A stretch of 64,000 nt of DNA from Chrysoperla carnea (lineage: Eukaryota; Arthropoda; Insecta; Neuroptera; Chrysopidae): contig NC_058337.1 in assembly GCF_905475395.1 (NCBI RefSeq), positions 139,569,172 through 139,633,171 of the forward strand, written 5' to 3'. The stretch's first letter is position 1. Each line of letters opens with the position of its first letter. Below the pieces are notes generated by a model that ran no database searches, was not told the DNA's origin, and saw nothing but the letters and a program-made list of their open reading frames with translations. This document shows, piece after piece, positions 1 through 7,608 of this stretch. The position numbers and the translations under genes are program-made.

Positions 1-230
1 CAGGAATTATCAACCATGATGTATCCAAAAATAGTGGTACACACTGGACGGCATATAAAAAGTACAATCGAAGTGTCATCTATTATGATAGTTTTGGAAA
101 TTTGAGACCGCCAGTGGAAGTCATTAAATATTTTAACGGATGTGACATTCAATATAATTTTGATAGGCAACAACAGTTTAATACTCCGATTTGTGGACAT
201 CTATGTATACAATTTTTATTAAATAAATAA
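1..230 (+). CDS. Adenain-type cysteine protease, C-terminal fragment (Polinton/adintovirus-like)
   Basis: The window opens inside this gene; the frame from base 3 runs to TAA at 228-230 and encodes about 75 C-terminal residues. Visible motifs are THWTAY (candidate catalytic His), IYYDSFG (candidate acidic residue) and TPICGHLC (candidate nucleophilic Cys). This His-Asp-Cys order with YYDSFG spacing is typical of adenovirus-like and Ulp1-like proteases of Polintons, which mature capsid proteins in virions. AATAAA inside the stop region (222-227) may serve as poly(A) signal. The penton-like gene starts 37 bases downstream on the same strand, matching the usual protease-capsid order. The N-terminus is off the window, so intactness of the whole gene is unknown. 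The family is clear from motifs; Polinton rather than another viral origin is inferred from the neighbours. Confidence 0.85.
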   Translation, partial: GIINHDVSKNSGTHWTAYKKYNRSVIYYDSFGNLRPPVEVIKYFNGCDIQYNFDRQQQFNTPICGHLCIQFLLNK

Positions 231-267
231 ACCAGCAAGTCTTGTATTCACTTCATTCAAAATCAAG

Positions 268-945
268 ATGTCATACATGCTTACTTTTACAGGGAATAGC
301 TCTTTTTTAACAACAGACTATTCTCCACCAATTGAATTAGATAAAAATGAAAATTATGAAATGGGTCTAGTAGATTTACAAGGGTACAATTCCATACCTA
401 ATATACACAGCTACAATAACATGTTTTATTACGATGATAAAGTCATAGAAATACCACCAGGATCTTATGAAGTTGAAGATATTGAACGTTATTTAAAAGA
501 AGCTGTAGGCGATGAGGTGACACTACAAATAAATGCTAATACAAATACTTTAAAATGTGAAATAAAGTGTACTGTGATAATAAACTGTGAACCATCAGAT
601 TCTGTTTGTCGCATGTTGGGATTTAATAAACGAAAACTAGATGCAAATAAAAGGCATGAAAGTGACAATACAGTTAATATTTTACCTGTAGAAACAATTT
701 ATGTTCAATGTAATATTACAAATGGATCGTATCATAACAATGAAATCAGTCACACATTGTTTCATTTTTCACCAAATCTACCACCAGGTTATAAAATTGT
801 GATACATCCTATGAATGTTATTTATTTACCAATCAACTGTCAAACTATAAGCAACATTACGCTCACGTTAGTGGATCAAACTGGTAAATTAGTTAACTTT
901 CGAGGTGAAAACATTACAATTGGATTACACTTGAAAAAGATATAA
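268..945 (+). CDS. Penton-like minor capsid protein (Polinton/adintovirus-like)
   Basis: Complete 225-residue frame from ATG at 268. The N-terminal part has an ordered set of motifs (PPIELD near residue 20, then YNSIPNI, and IPPGSYEVEDIERYL near residue 70) that I recognise from minor capsid/penton proteins of insect Polintons. The C-terminal half has PPGYKIV, IYLPINC, ITLTLVDQTG and a terminal ITIGLHLKK, also family hallmarks. In Polintons this protein is predicted to be a single-jelly-roll pentamer at capsid vertices. The length is normal for the family, with no frameshift or stop. It lies directly after the protease and before the major capsid gene, and its TAA overlaps the next ATG by one base. 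Function is inferred from the family; the open frame and motifs are direct observation. Confidence 0.85.
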   Translation: MSYMLTFTGNSSFLTTDYSPPIELDKNENYEMGLVDLQGYNSIPNIHSYNNMFYYDDKVIEIPPGSYEVEDIERYLKEAVGDEVTLQINANTNTLKCEIKCTVIINCEPSDSVCRMLGFNKRKLDANKRHESDNTVNILPVETIYVQCNITNGSYHNNEISHTLFHFSPNLPPGYKIVIHPMNVIYLPINCQTISNITLTLVDQTGKLVNFRGENITIGLHLKKI

Positions 946-1124
946 TGGGTTTTGTATTTAATCATCCTACACGTTATGTTGGAGGCAGTGTTTCTACAAA
1001 CCGTCTCATAAAACAACCTCAATCGAGCAACAATAGAATAAATAATCACAAACAGTTATCATACGAAAATAGAAAATTTCTTCAATCAATTGGCTTAAAA
1101 CTAAAACGGCCAATTGTTGGGTAA
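945..1124 (+). CDS. Small basic pX-like virion protein, 59 aa
   Basis: Short frame from ATG at 945 to TAA at 1122-1124, starting on the last base of the penton-like stop codon (TAATG overlap). The product is small, basic and rich in Asn, Lys, Arg and Ser; it starts MGFVFNHPTRYVGGS and has ENRKFLQSIGLKLK near the end. A small basic protein between the penton-like and hexon-like genes recalls the pX core protein precursor of adintoviruses and adenoviruses, which associates with packaged DNA. The GG in RYVGGS resembles adenain cleavage contexts, but I cannot assert a cleavage site. The overlapping start suggests coupled translation or a shared transcript. Supported by position, composition and an uninterrupted frame; no search was possible. 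Confidence 0.65.
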   Translation: MGFVFNHPTRYVGGSVSTNRLIKQPQSSNNRINNHKQLSYENRKFLQSIGLKLKRPIVG

Positions 1125-1196
1125 AATTTAGTTGCTGGTTTAAAATAAAGAAATCAGTTATACGAATAAAATTCAATTGTATTAAGAAGAAGAAGA

Positions 1197-2393
1197 ATGG
1201 CAGAATTACTAGAAGTGACCAATGTACCTGAGTACGATAATGTTATTACAGGACTAGAGTATCACAACCACCAAGCTTATAATTCATCGAAATTTGAATC
1301 AAGCGATGAGAGTAGAATTTGCATTCAATCACAAGACTTGTACACATTACCAAGTGAAAGTGTTTTAAATATCGAAGGTCAAGTGACTGATGATGATGAT
1401 ACAAATGCAGCCAGCTTCATATCGAATGCTATATCATTTATGTTTCATGAAATTCGTTATGAAATTGGTGGTAAGGTAATTGATGTGATTAATAACGTAG
1501 GCATCGTTAGCACTATAAAAAACTATCTATCCCTAAACGAAAATCAAAGTAAAGCTTTAGAGAATGCTGGCTTTGGTGAAAATTTTAAAAAGAATGCTGC
1601 TGGTTACTTCAATGTTCGTATTCCGTTGAAAATGTATATGGGTTTTTTTGAAGATTATCCTAAAATTCTCGTAAACATGAAACAAGAAATCGTTATTGTT
1701 CGTGCAAATGATGATATTAATTGTTTTACCTCAACTGTCGCAACAAGCAAACCTAAAATTAAAATCAACAAATTAGAATGGTGTGTTCCATACGTTAAAG
1801 TGTCTGATAAAATGCGAGTCGAATTATACAACTTAGTCAATCAAAATGATGATTTGAGGTTATGGTTTCGATCAATGGAATGTCTACTTATACCAGAACT
1901 ACCATTAACTGATAGACATGTGTGGAGTGTTAAAACTAGTGTAGAATGTCCTAACTACGCTGTTATCTGTTTCCAAACAAATCGTGACCGCAACATTTTA
2001 AAAGATTCCAGTCAGTTTGACCATTGTAACATAACAAATTTGAAAGTCTATTTAAATGGTGAAGCCTACCCATATGTGAATTTGAATCTAAATTACACAA
2101 ATAATCAAACAGCGTTACTGTATGAAATGTATTGTAATTTTCAAAAATCGTACTATAGACGCTCTATAACAGAACCATTGCTAGATAAAGAAACGTTTAT
2201 AAATAAATCACCTCTATTTGTCATTGACTGTTCGAAGCACCCAGAGTCACTTAAATCTACAACAGTGGACTTGCGCGTTGAGTTTGAAGCTAGTGTTAAT
2301 TTCCCAGCTAAAACGCGTGCGTATTGTATAGTGTTCCATGATCGATTATTTAAATACAATCCACTCACGAATATTGTGAATAGAGTAGTTTAA
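1197..2393 (+). CDS. Double-jelly-roll major capsid protein (hexon-like)
   Basis: Complete 398-residue frame; ATG at 1197 follows a purine-rich GAAGAAGAAGA tract. The sequence fits the insect Polinton/adintovirus double-jelly-roll major capsid family: an N-terminal segment with TNVPEYDNVITGLEYH, then FHEIRYEIGGKVID near residue 85, a glycine-poor strand-rich middle, FRSMECLLIPELPLTDRHVW near residue 225, and a second barrel with KVYLNGEAYPYVNLNL and terminal FHDRLFKYNPL. Such proteins form the trimeric capsomers of an icosahedral virion. Length is typical and nothing is broken. It is preceded by the pX-like gene and followed after one base by the next ATG. Openness of a 1.2-kb frame in this AT-rich genome suggests recent insertion or constraint. 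The fold assignment is family knowledge, not a structure. Confidence 0.88.
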   Translation: MAELLEVTNVPEYDNVITGLEYHNHQAYNSSKFESSDESRICIQSQDLYTLPSESVLNIEGQVTDDDDTNAASFISNAISFMFHEIRYEIGGKVIDVINNVGIVSTIKNYLSLNENQSKALENAGFGENFKKNAAGYFNVRIPLKMYMGFFEDYPKILVNMKQEIVIVRANDDINCFTSTVATSKPKIKINKLEWCVPYVKVSDKMRVELYNLVNQNDDLRLWFRSMECLLIPELPLTDRHVWSVKTSVECPNYAVICFQTNRDRNILKDSSQFDHCNITNLKVYLNGEAYPYVNLNLNYTNNQTALLYEMYCNFQKSYYRRSITEPLLDKETFINKSPLFVIDCSKHPESLKSTTVDLRVEFEASVNFPAKTRAYCIVFHDRLFKYNPLTNIVNRVV

Positions 2394-2394
2394 A

Positions 2395-2943
2395 ATGGCG
2401 TACATAGTGGACGTACAGGGTTTCAAAGTAAACAATGAATTCATCGTTAAAGAACTTAGTTTTGTGGATACAAATGGGAACCATTTTGGACATTATGTAT
2501 TCAAACCACCATTTCCATTTAACACATTAAGTGATTCAGATAAGAAACAAACAATTTGGCTCTCAAATAATTACCATGGCTTATACTGGAATCAAGGAGC
2601 CACCGATTATTGTGAGTTATCAACCATTTTAACACATATTGCTAATCATAATGTAATATACTGCAAAGGTGAAGAAAAGAAAATTTGGATTAAAAAATTA
2701 ATTCGAAATTCAACAAGGGCAGTCCACATTGAAAATTTGGATGGTGGAAAACCACTCCATAAGAATGACAGTGTATCAAAAGCTCTATGCATCTATCAAC
2801 ATAAACATTATTATGTACTACAAATATTATTATGTATTTATTACATTATTTTTTTAATAGATCTTTATACGGAGGTGCTTGTTGTTGATAAATTAGTGTT
2901 AATGATTAAAAAAGTTTTAACAATAAATAATATTAAAAAATAA
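2395..2943 (+). CDS. Uncharacterised Polinton-associated protein (VDVQGF family)
   Basis: Complete 182-residue frame whose ATG lies one base after the major capsid stop. I recognise the pattern IVDVQGFKVNNEFIVKELSFVD near the N-terminus, WLSNNYHGLYW near residue 60, IYCKGEEKKIWIKKL near residue 90 and an INLED-like segment (VHIENLDGG) from a recurrent protein family in insect Polinton-like elements. Its biochemical role is unknown to me. The conserved acidic residues of the first block loosely recall an RNase H-like fold, but that is only a suggestion. The final 50 residues, from about ALCIYQHKH, are unusually hydrophobic (LQILLCIYYIIFLIDLY), so they could be a membrane segment or a diverged or frameshifted tail relative to the family. 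A T-rich stretch and possible poly(A) signals follow. Confidence 0.6.
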   Translation: MAYIVDVQGFKVNNEFIVKELSFVDTNGNHFGHYVFKPPFPFNTLSDSDKKQTIWLSNNYHGLYWNQGATDYCELSTILTHIANHNVIYCKGEEKKIWIKKLIRNSTRAVHIENLDGGKPLHKNDSVSKALCIYQHKHYYVLQILLCIYYIIFLIDLYTEVLVVDKLVLMIKKVLTINNIKK

Positions 2944-3054
2944 AATAATTGTCTTTATTCATATTTTGTATTTTGTTTTAATCTAAAATTGTAATTTTTT
3001 TTAAATAAAATTTTTTTTTATCTTATCTGTAGTACAAGTTGATTTATTATTCCT

Positions 3055-3061
3055 TATAAAG
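3055..3061 (+). promoter_or_regulatory. TATA-like box upstream of the DUF8207-type gene
   Basis: TATAAAG lies about 100 bases before the ATG at 3160 in a gene-free gap of 216 bases. The same element is kept in the duplicated gene head at 5827-5833. No initiator can be fixed, so this is a candidate only. Confidence 0.4.
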
Positions 3062-3159
3062 AGCATATTATATAGGTTGATTGATGATACTTGTTAGGTT
3101 ATTAAGCGCTGTTTATCAACTGTATAGGTCATTTAATTTGTGATCTTTCATGTGATAAC

Positions 3160-4134
3160 ATGCTTCAGACAACGAATCAGCTAGCTAAGTTGAGAGATAT
3201 TATACAGAAAAAGTATAACGCACTCAAAGCTGATGAACAAACAGCGACCATTTCATTAGAAAAAACATTTAAGCCCATCACTGATCCGTTGAATAAGCTA
3301 GTAGAAAAACAAGAGAACAAAAATGATTTTACTCGAATTAATATAAAACGCAAGATGGAAGATGATACCTTAGAAGACAATAAAGATGAACTATTAAATT
3401 ATACGCCAATGAAGGCTAGAAAATTATTTGAAGATACTCCAGTAGTCACAAAACAAAATCTATCAGACACCTATGAGGATGATGCATTACACACTCCTGA
3501 TGTTGTATTTAGGGAGATTATAAAATCACCAGAGAATAATCAGCATGCACTTCAGCATTTTACAAAGACTTATGGAGATATGGCCGGTAAATACATTTAT
3601 TTTATATTATCGAATAAAGATGATAAGCTTATCGATAATACTTACGGATTACGTTATGATAATGCTGCTGATAGATTATATGTAGGTAATTCAGTTGTTC
3701 ACATTAAGCATAACGATATACAAGTCAACGAAAAATGGTACGACGGGACATCAGGTTTATATGAGCTTTTAGTAAAACAGATACCAAAACATTATTCAGA
3801 GCAAGACATGCGTAACTATTTAGAAATTGTAACATCAACAAACGCTAATAGACGGAATTATGACTCTCGGGGTCAAATTCAAGGAACTAGAGGTTTAAAG
3901 TATAAAAAAATCATTAAGAAACATCTATACCCATCGGCTCCTGCTTCTGGTAGCGGTCTAACATTATCACGAGTAACTAATAATCCCATAGATTATGTGT
4001 ACTGGAATACAATCGACGAACTTTGCGACAGATTACGGCTGTTATGCGCATCACGTGACGCGGGAAATTTCAACCATCAAAATGAAATCAATAGTTTGAT
4101 ACAAGAGTTAAGGGAAGAAAATATAATATACTGA
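3160..4134 (+). CDS. DUF8207-type Polinton protein, 324 aa
   Basis: Complete frame from ATG at 3160. The first 110 residues are charged and probably flexible, with a KRKMEDD nuclear-localisation-like cluster near residue 65. The middle has the signature NTYGLRYDNAADRLYVGNS, then IQVNEKWYDGTSGLYELL and a segment ending in SRGQIQGTRGLKYKKIIKKHLYP, which I recognise as the family called DUF8207, common in insect Polinton-like elements. The C-terminus has a distinct module starting at NPIDYVYWNTIDELCDRLRLL and ending ELREENIIY. Function is unknown; a virion or core role is only a guess. The gene is intact. Its upstream region and first codons recur in degraded form at 5780-5966, and its C-terminal module resembles the end of the next gene's product. 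Confidence 0.75.
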   Translation: MLQTTNQLAKLRDIIQKKYNALKADEQTATISLEKTFKPITDPLNKLVEKQENKNDFTRINIKRKMEDDTLEDNKDELLNYTPMKARKLFEDTPVVTKQNLSDTYEDDALHTPDVVFREIIKSPENNQHALQHFTKTYGDMAGKYIYFILSNKDDKLIDNTYGLRYDNAADRLYVGNSVVHIKHNDIQVNEKWYDGTSGLYELLVKQIPKHYSEQDMRNYLEIVTSTNANRRNYDSRGQIQGTRGLKYKKIIKKHLYPSAPASGSGLTLSRVTNNPIDYVYWNTIDELCDRLRLLCASRDAGNFNHQNEINSLIQELREENIIY

Positions 4135-4140
4135 AAACAA

Positions 4141-4257
4141 GACTGGTTTCTAAACAGACCAGTATTAAACAGATCAAAACCAGTATTAAACAGATACAGA
4201 CCAGTATTAAACAGGTTAAAACCAGTATTAAACAGACCTGTTTCTAAACAGACCTAT
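4141..4257. repeat. Minisatellite of CCAGTATTAAACAG units
   Basis: Directly after the DUF8207-type stop, the motif CCAGTATTAAACAG occurs four times with variable 5-8-base spacers, flanked by two degenerate CTGTTTCTAAACAGACC copies. Partial inverted symmetry (CTGGTTTCTAAACAGACCAG) is visible. A related array lies at 5967-6115. Confidence 0.85.
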
Positions 4258-4314
4258 TATTTCAAGATACACCATCAATCAGTTCACAACCGATACAGTT
4301 TTTTTTTGATAAAC

Positions 4315-5223
4315 ATGTTTAAATGTGAATACTGTGATCTCATATTTTCTCGGAAATTTAATAAAAATAGACACATCCAGCGTTGTCACACCTCTGATTT
4401 CAACAATGCTATTCAAAATATATATAATGATAAAGATTGTTCTATTGCTGAATCTAGTAAAAGAAAACGAACATTGAGCAATTCTTCAAAGAGTTCGGAA
4501 TCTATCGTTGCTAAAACTTCAAAGTTAAAACCAAATGATGATGAATCATATGATGATATTTCATTTAATGAATCAGAGGGTAGCAATCAAAGGTTCAACA
4601 ATGCTATTCAAAATATACATAATGATAAAGATTGTTCTATTGCTGAATCTAGTAAAAGAAAACCAACATTGAGCAATTCTTCAAAGAGTTCGGAATCTAT
4701 CGTTGCTAAAACTTCAAAGTTAAAACCAAATGATGATGAATCATATGATGATATTTCCTTTAATGAATCAGAGAGTAGCAATCAAAGGTTCAACAATGCT
4801 ATTCAAAATATACATAATGATAAAGATTGTTCTATTGCTGAATCTAGTAAAAGAAAACCAACATTGAGCAATTCTTCAAAGTGTTCGGAATCTATCGTTG
4901 CTAAAACTTCAAAGTTAAAACCAAATGATGATGAATCATATGATGATATTTCATTTAATGAATCAGAGAGTAGCAATCAAAAGTTTAATCTGAAAATGAG
5001 TAGTGATAGAAGCAAATTGGATAATTCACAAACTAAACAATACAAGGAATATGAATCAGCTATGAATAGTAAGAGTGTCCTAGAGGTTGATGAAAATATT
5101 TCTTATTATAATATTGATCCCAATGTATTAATTGATACATTAAGAAGTCTATATTCTACTGATGTTGGAAAAGAAATACTGTCTATAATTCATCACTTGC
5201 GAAAAAAAAATATAATTAAATAA
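4315..5223 (+). CDS. C2H2 zinc-finger protein with three 65-residue repeats
   Basis: The frame is open from 4306, but the first ATG is at 4315 (the codon at 4306 is TTG), giving 302 residues. A single N-terminal finger has Cys4, Cys7, His20 and His25 (C-X2-C-X12-H-X4-H). Residues 29-223 are three nearly identical 65-residue repeats rich in Ser, Lys, Asp and Glu, containing AESSKRK and DESYDDISFNES. The final 45 residues (ISYYNIDPNVLIDTLRSLY, ending HHLRKKNIIK) resemble the C-terminal module of the upstream DUF8207-type protein. The finger suggests nucleic-acid binding; the acidic repeats could be a disordered linker or activation-like region. Same strand as the capsid genes, 180 bases downstream of the previous stop. 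I do not recognise the full architecture as a named family. The AAAATAAA at about 5310 could be its poly(A) signal. Confidence 0.7.
   Translation: MFKCEYCDLIFSRKFNKNRHIQRCHTSDFNNAIQNIYNDKDCSIAESSKRKRTLSNSSKSSESIVAKTSKLKPNDDESYDDISFNESEGSNQRFNNAIQNIHNDKDCSIAESSKRKPTLSNSSKSSESIVAKTSKLKPNDDESYDDISFNESESSNQRFNNAIQNIHNDKDCSIAESSKRKPTLSNSSKCSESIVAKTSKLKPNDDESYDDISFNESESSNQKFNLKMSSDRSKLDNSQTKQYKEYESAMNSKSVLEVDENISYYNIDPNVLIDTLRSLYSTDVGKEILSIIHHLRKKNIIK
4399..4983 (+). repeat. Three in-frame 195-bp tandem repeats inside the zinc-finger gene
   Basis: Units run 4399-4593, 4594-4788 and 4789-4983. They differ at only a handful of bases (for example TATAAT versus CATAAT near the start, AAGAGTTCG versus AAGTGTTCG). 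The period is an exact multiple of three, so copy-number change keeps the frame. Confidence 0.95.
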
Positions 5224-5540
5224 CAAGTTGATATTAACTTTTAACATAAAATTAGTAATTTCTTATTAAAAATCATTTAGTAATACGTTCTATGAATAAT
5301 TTTTCTATTAAAAATAAAACAGTCTATCAAGATAAAACATTTTTATTATTTTAAAAAATACATCCATCATATTTCCCAATCCTAGGTATAAGTGTAGAAG
5401 ATGTTTGTGAATCAATATGAATTCTAATTCAAAATAATGAATTTACCTTAAATGATGACTTAAAAATATCAAGTTCATAATTTGATTAGATTCTGGAATA
5501 AGTGCAAACATACAAATACTCAAATCAAACCGATACTGCA

Positions 5541-5771
5541 CCAAATTACTCCGATATTACTCCAAATTACTCCAAATTACTCCGATATTACTCCAAATTA
5601 CCCCCAAATTACTCCGATATTACTCCAAATTACTCCGATATTACTCCAATATTACTCCAAATTACCCCAAATTACTCCGATATTACCCCAAATTACTCCG
5701 ATATTACTCCAAATTACTCCGATATTACTCCAATATTACTCCAAATTACTCCAAATTACTCCGATAATACA
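5541..5771. repeat. Minisatellite of CCAAATTACT and CCGATATTACT units
   Basis: The stretch is almost wholly built of ten- to eleven-base units CCAAATTACT, CCGATATTACT and CCAATATTACT in mixed order. It yields spurious open frames. The 5224-5540 gap before it holds AT-rich sequence with no gene. Confidence 0.9.
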
Positions 5772-5779
5772 GCAGGGTA

Positions 5780-5966
5780 AATTTTTTTATCTAATCTGTA
5801 GTAAAAGTTGATTTATTATTATTCCATATAAAGAGCATATTATATGGGTTGAATGATGATGCTTGTTAGATTATTAAGCACTGTCTATCAACTATATGGG
5901 TCACTTAATTTGCAAGCATTCATGTGATAACACGCTTCAGACAGCGAAACAGCTAGCTAAGTTGAA
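5780..5966 (+). pseudogene. Duplicated promoter and 5' end of the DUF8207-type gene
   Basis: This stretch aligns by eye with about 3010-3195: the leader, the TATAAAG box, the run to TGTGATAACA and the first codons (CTTCAGACAGCGAAACAGCTAGCTAAGTTGA). Most positions match, with scattered substitutions and a short indel. The start codon equivalent is ACG at 932-934 of the 5-kb block (5932-5934), so it cannot start translation there. The homology stops after roughly ten codons, where the 16-bp minisatellite begins. It is a gene-head relic, probably left by unequal exchange between repeats or by loss of a paralogous accessory gene body. Confidence 0.8.
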
Positions 5967-6115
5967 CCTGTTTAGATACAGACCTGTTTAGATACAGACC
6001 TGTTAAGATACAGACCTGTTTAGATACAGACCTGTTAAGATACAGACCTGTTTAGATACAGACCTGTTTAGATACAGACCTGTTTAGATACAGACCAGTA
6101 TTAAACCGAGCTGTT
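5967..6115. repeat. Minisatellite of 16-bp CCTGTTTAGATACAGA units
   Basis: About eight units of CCTGTTTAGATACAGA (some CCTGTTAAGATACAGA), ending in GACCAGTATTAAACCGAG, which links it to the array at 4141-4257. From 6116 to 6467 the DNA is AT-rich and empty apart from the minus-strand poly(A) signal (TTTATT at 6392-6397). Confidence 0.9.
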
Positions 6116-6467
6116 TCTTATTAGACCTGTTTAGATTTTATATTTATTTTTAAAATTACATCATAACCTATTGAGAACTCAGTATGAACGGTGTTTTTGC
6201 GAACATACTTGTAACAATAAAAAAAATGCCATAGTGGACCGCTTTTGTGAACATATTTGTGTTTTATAAAAAAAAATAAAAAATATCACATTGTAAAAAT
6301 ATTATTTTTATTGTAAGTTTCTTATTTAAAAAAACAGTGTTGTATTATAAATATTTAAAAATAAAAATACATAGATTTTATAAAATGATTTTTTATTCGG
6401 AAATTTCTGATGTATAACAATAAAATATATATATCTTGCAGTAACAAAATTCAATATAGGAATGATT

Positions 6468-6833
6468 TTAAAATAATGCTTGACTTTCTTCTTCGATGTC
6501 AACACAATCTTCGTTAACATCATCTTCGAATAGGCGCAGCGTTAATTGGTGACTTCTTCCAATTTTCTCCTCCACCATCAAATACCCCGGTTTTGTGTTA
6601 AATAATTTAATCATGTTGTCCGTCAACACTGCAAACCTAGATGGTAGAAAAACACCCTCGTTTTCTGTACCATCTAGGCTTATATCCAGTAAAACTTTTA
6701 TTGATGGCCCATGTATCGTTAGAATCCGCTCCATTTTTAGTATTTTTAATTTTTTTTTCAGTGGCAAGTAGTCCATTTTTATGCATGGTCGCACTAAACA
6801 ACTATCTAATAATTTTAATTCTGCTCTATTCAT
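6468..6833 (-). CDS. Small Polinton-associated protein, possible OB-fold/ssDNA-binding type
   Basis: Complete 121-residue frame on the minus strand, ATG complement at 6831-6833. The pattern KLKILKMERILTIHGPSIKVLLDI, then GVFLPSRFAVLTDNMIKLFN and a PGYLMVEEKIG strand resembles a short beta-rich family that recurs in insect Polinton-like and single-stranded-DNA-virus-like elements and that I associate with single-strand DNA binding; this association is from memory and weak. The tail is very acidic (EDDVNEDCVDIEEESQ), as in many ssDNA-binding proteins. AATAAA on the minus strand (6392-6397) lies about 70 bases past the stop. The gene is convergent with the capsid-side genes, which is common at one end of these elements. 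Intact, no paralogue in the window. Confidence 0.6.
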   Translation of the reverse strand: MNRAELKLLDSCLVRPCIKMDYLPLKKKLKILKMERILTIHGPSIKVLLDISLDGTENEGVFLPSRFAVLTDNMIKLFNTKPGYLMVEEKIGRSHQLTLRLFEDDVNEDCVDIEEESQALF

Positions 6834-6956
6834 TTTGATTAATATTATGAATATTTAATGAAAACTGATATTACCGTAATGTCGAGCGCCTTTTTTATAT
6901 GATTACCACCACTCCAAAAATCCCCCCCACCAGCAGAAATTATTATCTAATCTCAT

Positions 6957-7560
6957 AACACGTGTAAAATTATTTTAAGATCTAATGCGATTCAAACAAG
7001 TTTAAACATGTTCAAACAAGTTTGAACATGTATTTTTATTCAAACAAGTTTGAACTTGTAACAGGATGATGATATCATATTTTTCAAGGTCAAATCTATT
7101 TCAACATATTCTTGAGAATAGCTGACACGTGTAAAATTATTTTAAGATCAAAGTCCATTCAAACAAGTTTGAACATGTATTTTTATTATGTAAATTTCAA
7201 GTGTCATATTACATTGCTTAATCATAAAAAAATATTAATATCCGGTCACGTGTTTTGACACATGTAAAATTATTTCAAACAAGTTTGAACTTGTTACAAG
7301 ATGATGATATCATATTTTTCAAGGTCAAATTAACATATTCTTGAAAATTGCTGACACGTGTAAAATTATTTTAAGATCAAAGTCCATTCAAACAAGTTTG
7401 AACATGTATTTTTATTATGTAAATTTCAAGTGTCATATTACATTGCTTAATCATAAAAAAATATTAACATCCGGTCACGTATCTTGAATTTTATCATGTA
7501 TATTTAAAGTGTCAAATTACAATATTTTTCAAGGTCAAATTAACATATTCTTGAAAATTG
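6957..7560. repeat. Direct-repeat array with palindromic CAAGTTTGAAC and CACGTG motifs
   Basis: A unit of roughly 230-240 bases occurs about twice (near 7055-7285 and 7286-7490) with partial units on both sides. Each unit holds CACGTGTAAAATTATTTTAA, TTCAAACAAGTTTGAAC(A/T)TG, GATGATGATATCAT, TTTTTCAAGGTCAAATT and ATCCGGTCACGT. Many sub-motifs are palindromic. No coding frame. It lies beyond the last Polinton-like gene and could be part of the element's terminal region or a separate satellite. Confidence 0.85.
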
Positions 7561-7608
7561 CTGACTAATGTCAACGTCCCGCCCCCCGTTCACTCCCCGT
7601 CAAGCACC

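Noticed and set aside
4306-4314. Start of the zinc-finger gene at 4306
   Set aside because: Codon 4306 is TTG; the first ATG is at 4315 and lies just before the finger.
5482-5811. Frames of 109 and 92 residues (Thr/Ile/Pro-rich)
   Set aside because: They are translations of the minisatellite at 5541-5771.
6641-6838. 65-codon plus-strand frame
   Set aside because: Shadow of the minus-strand gene at 6468-6833, which has family-like motifs.
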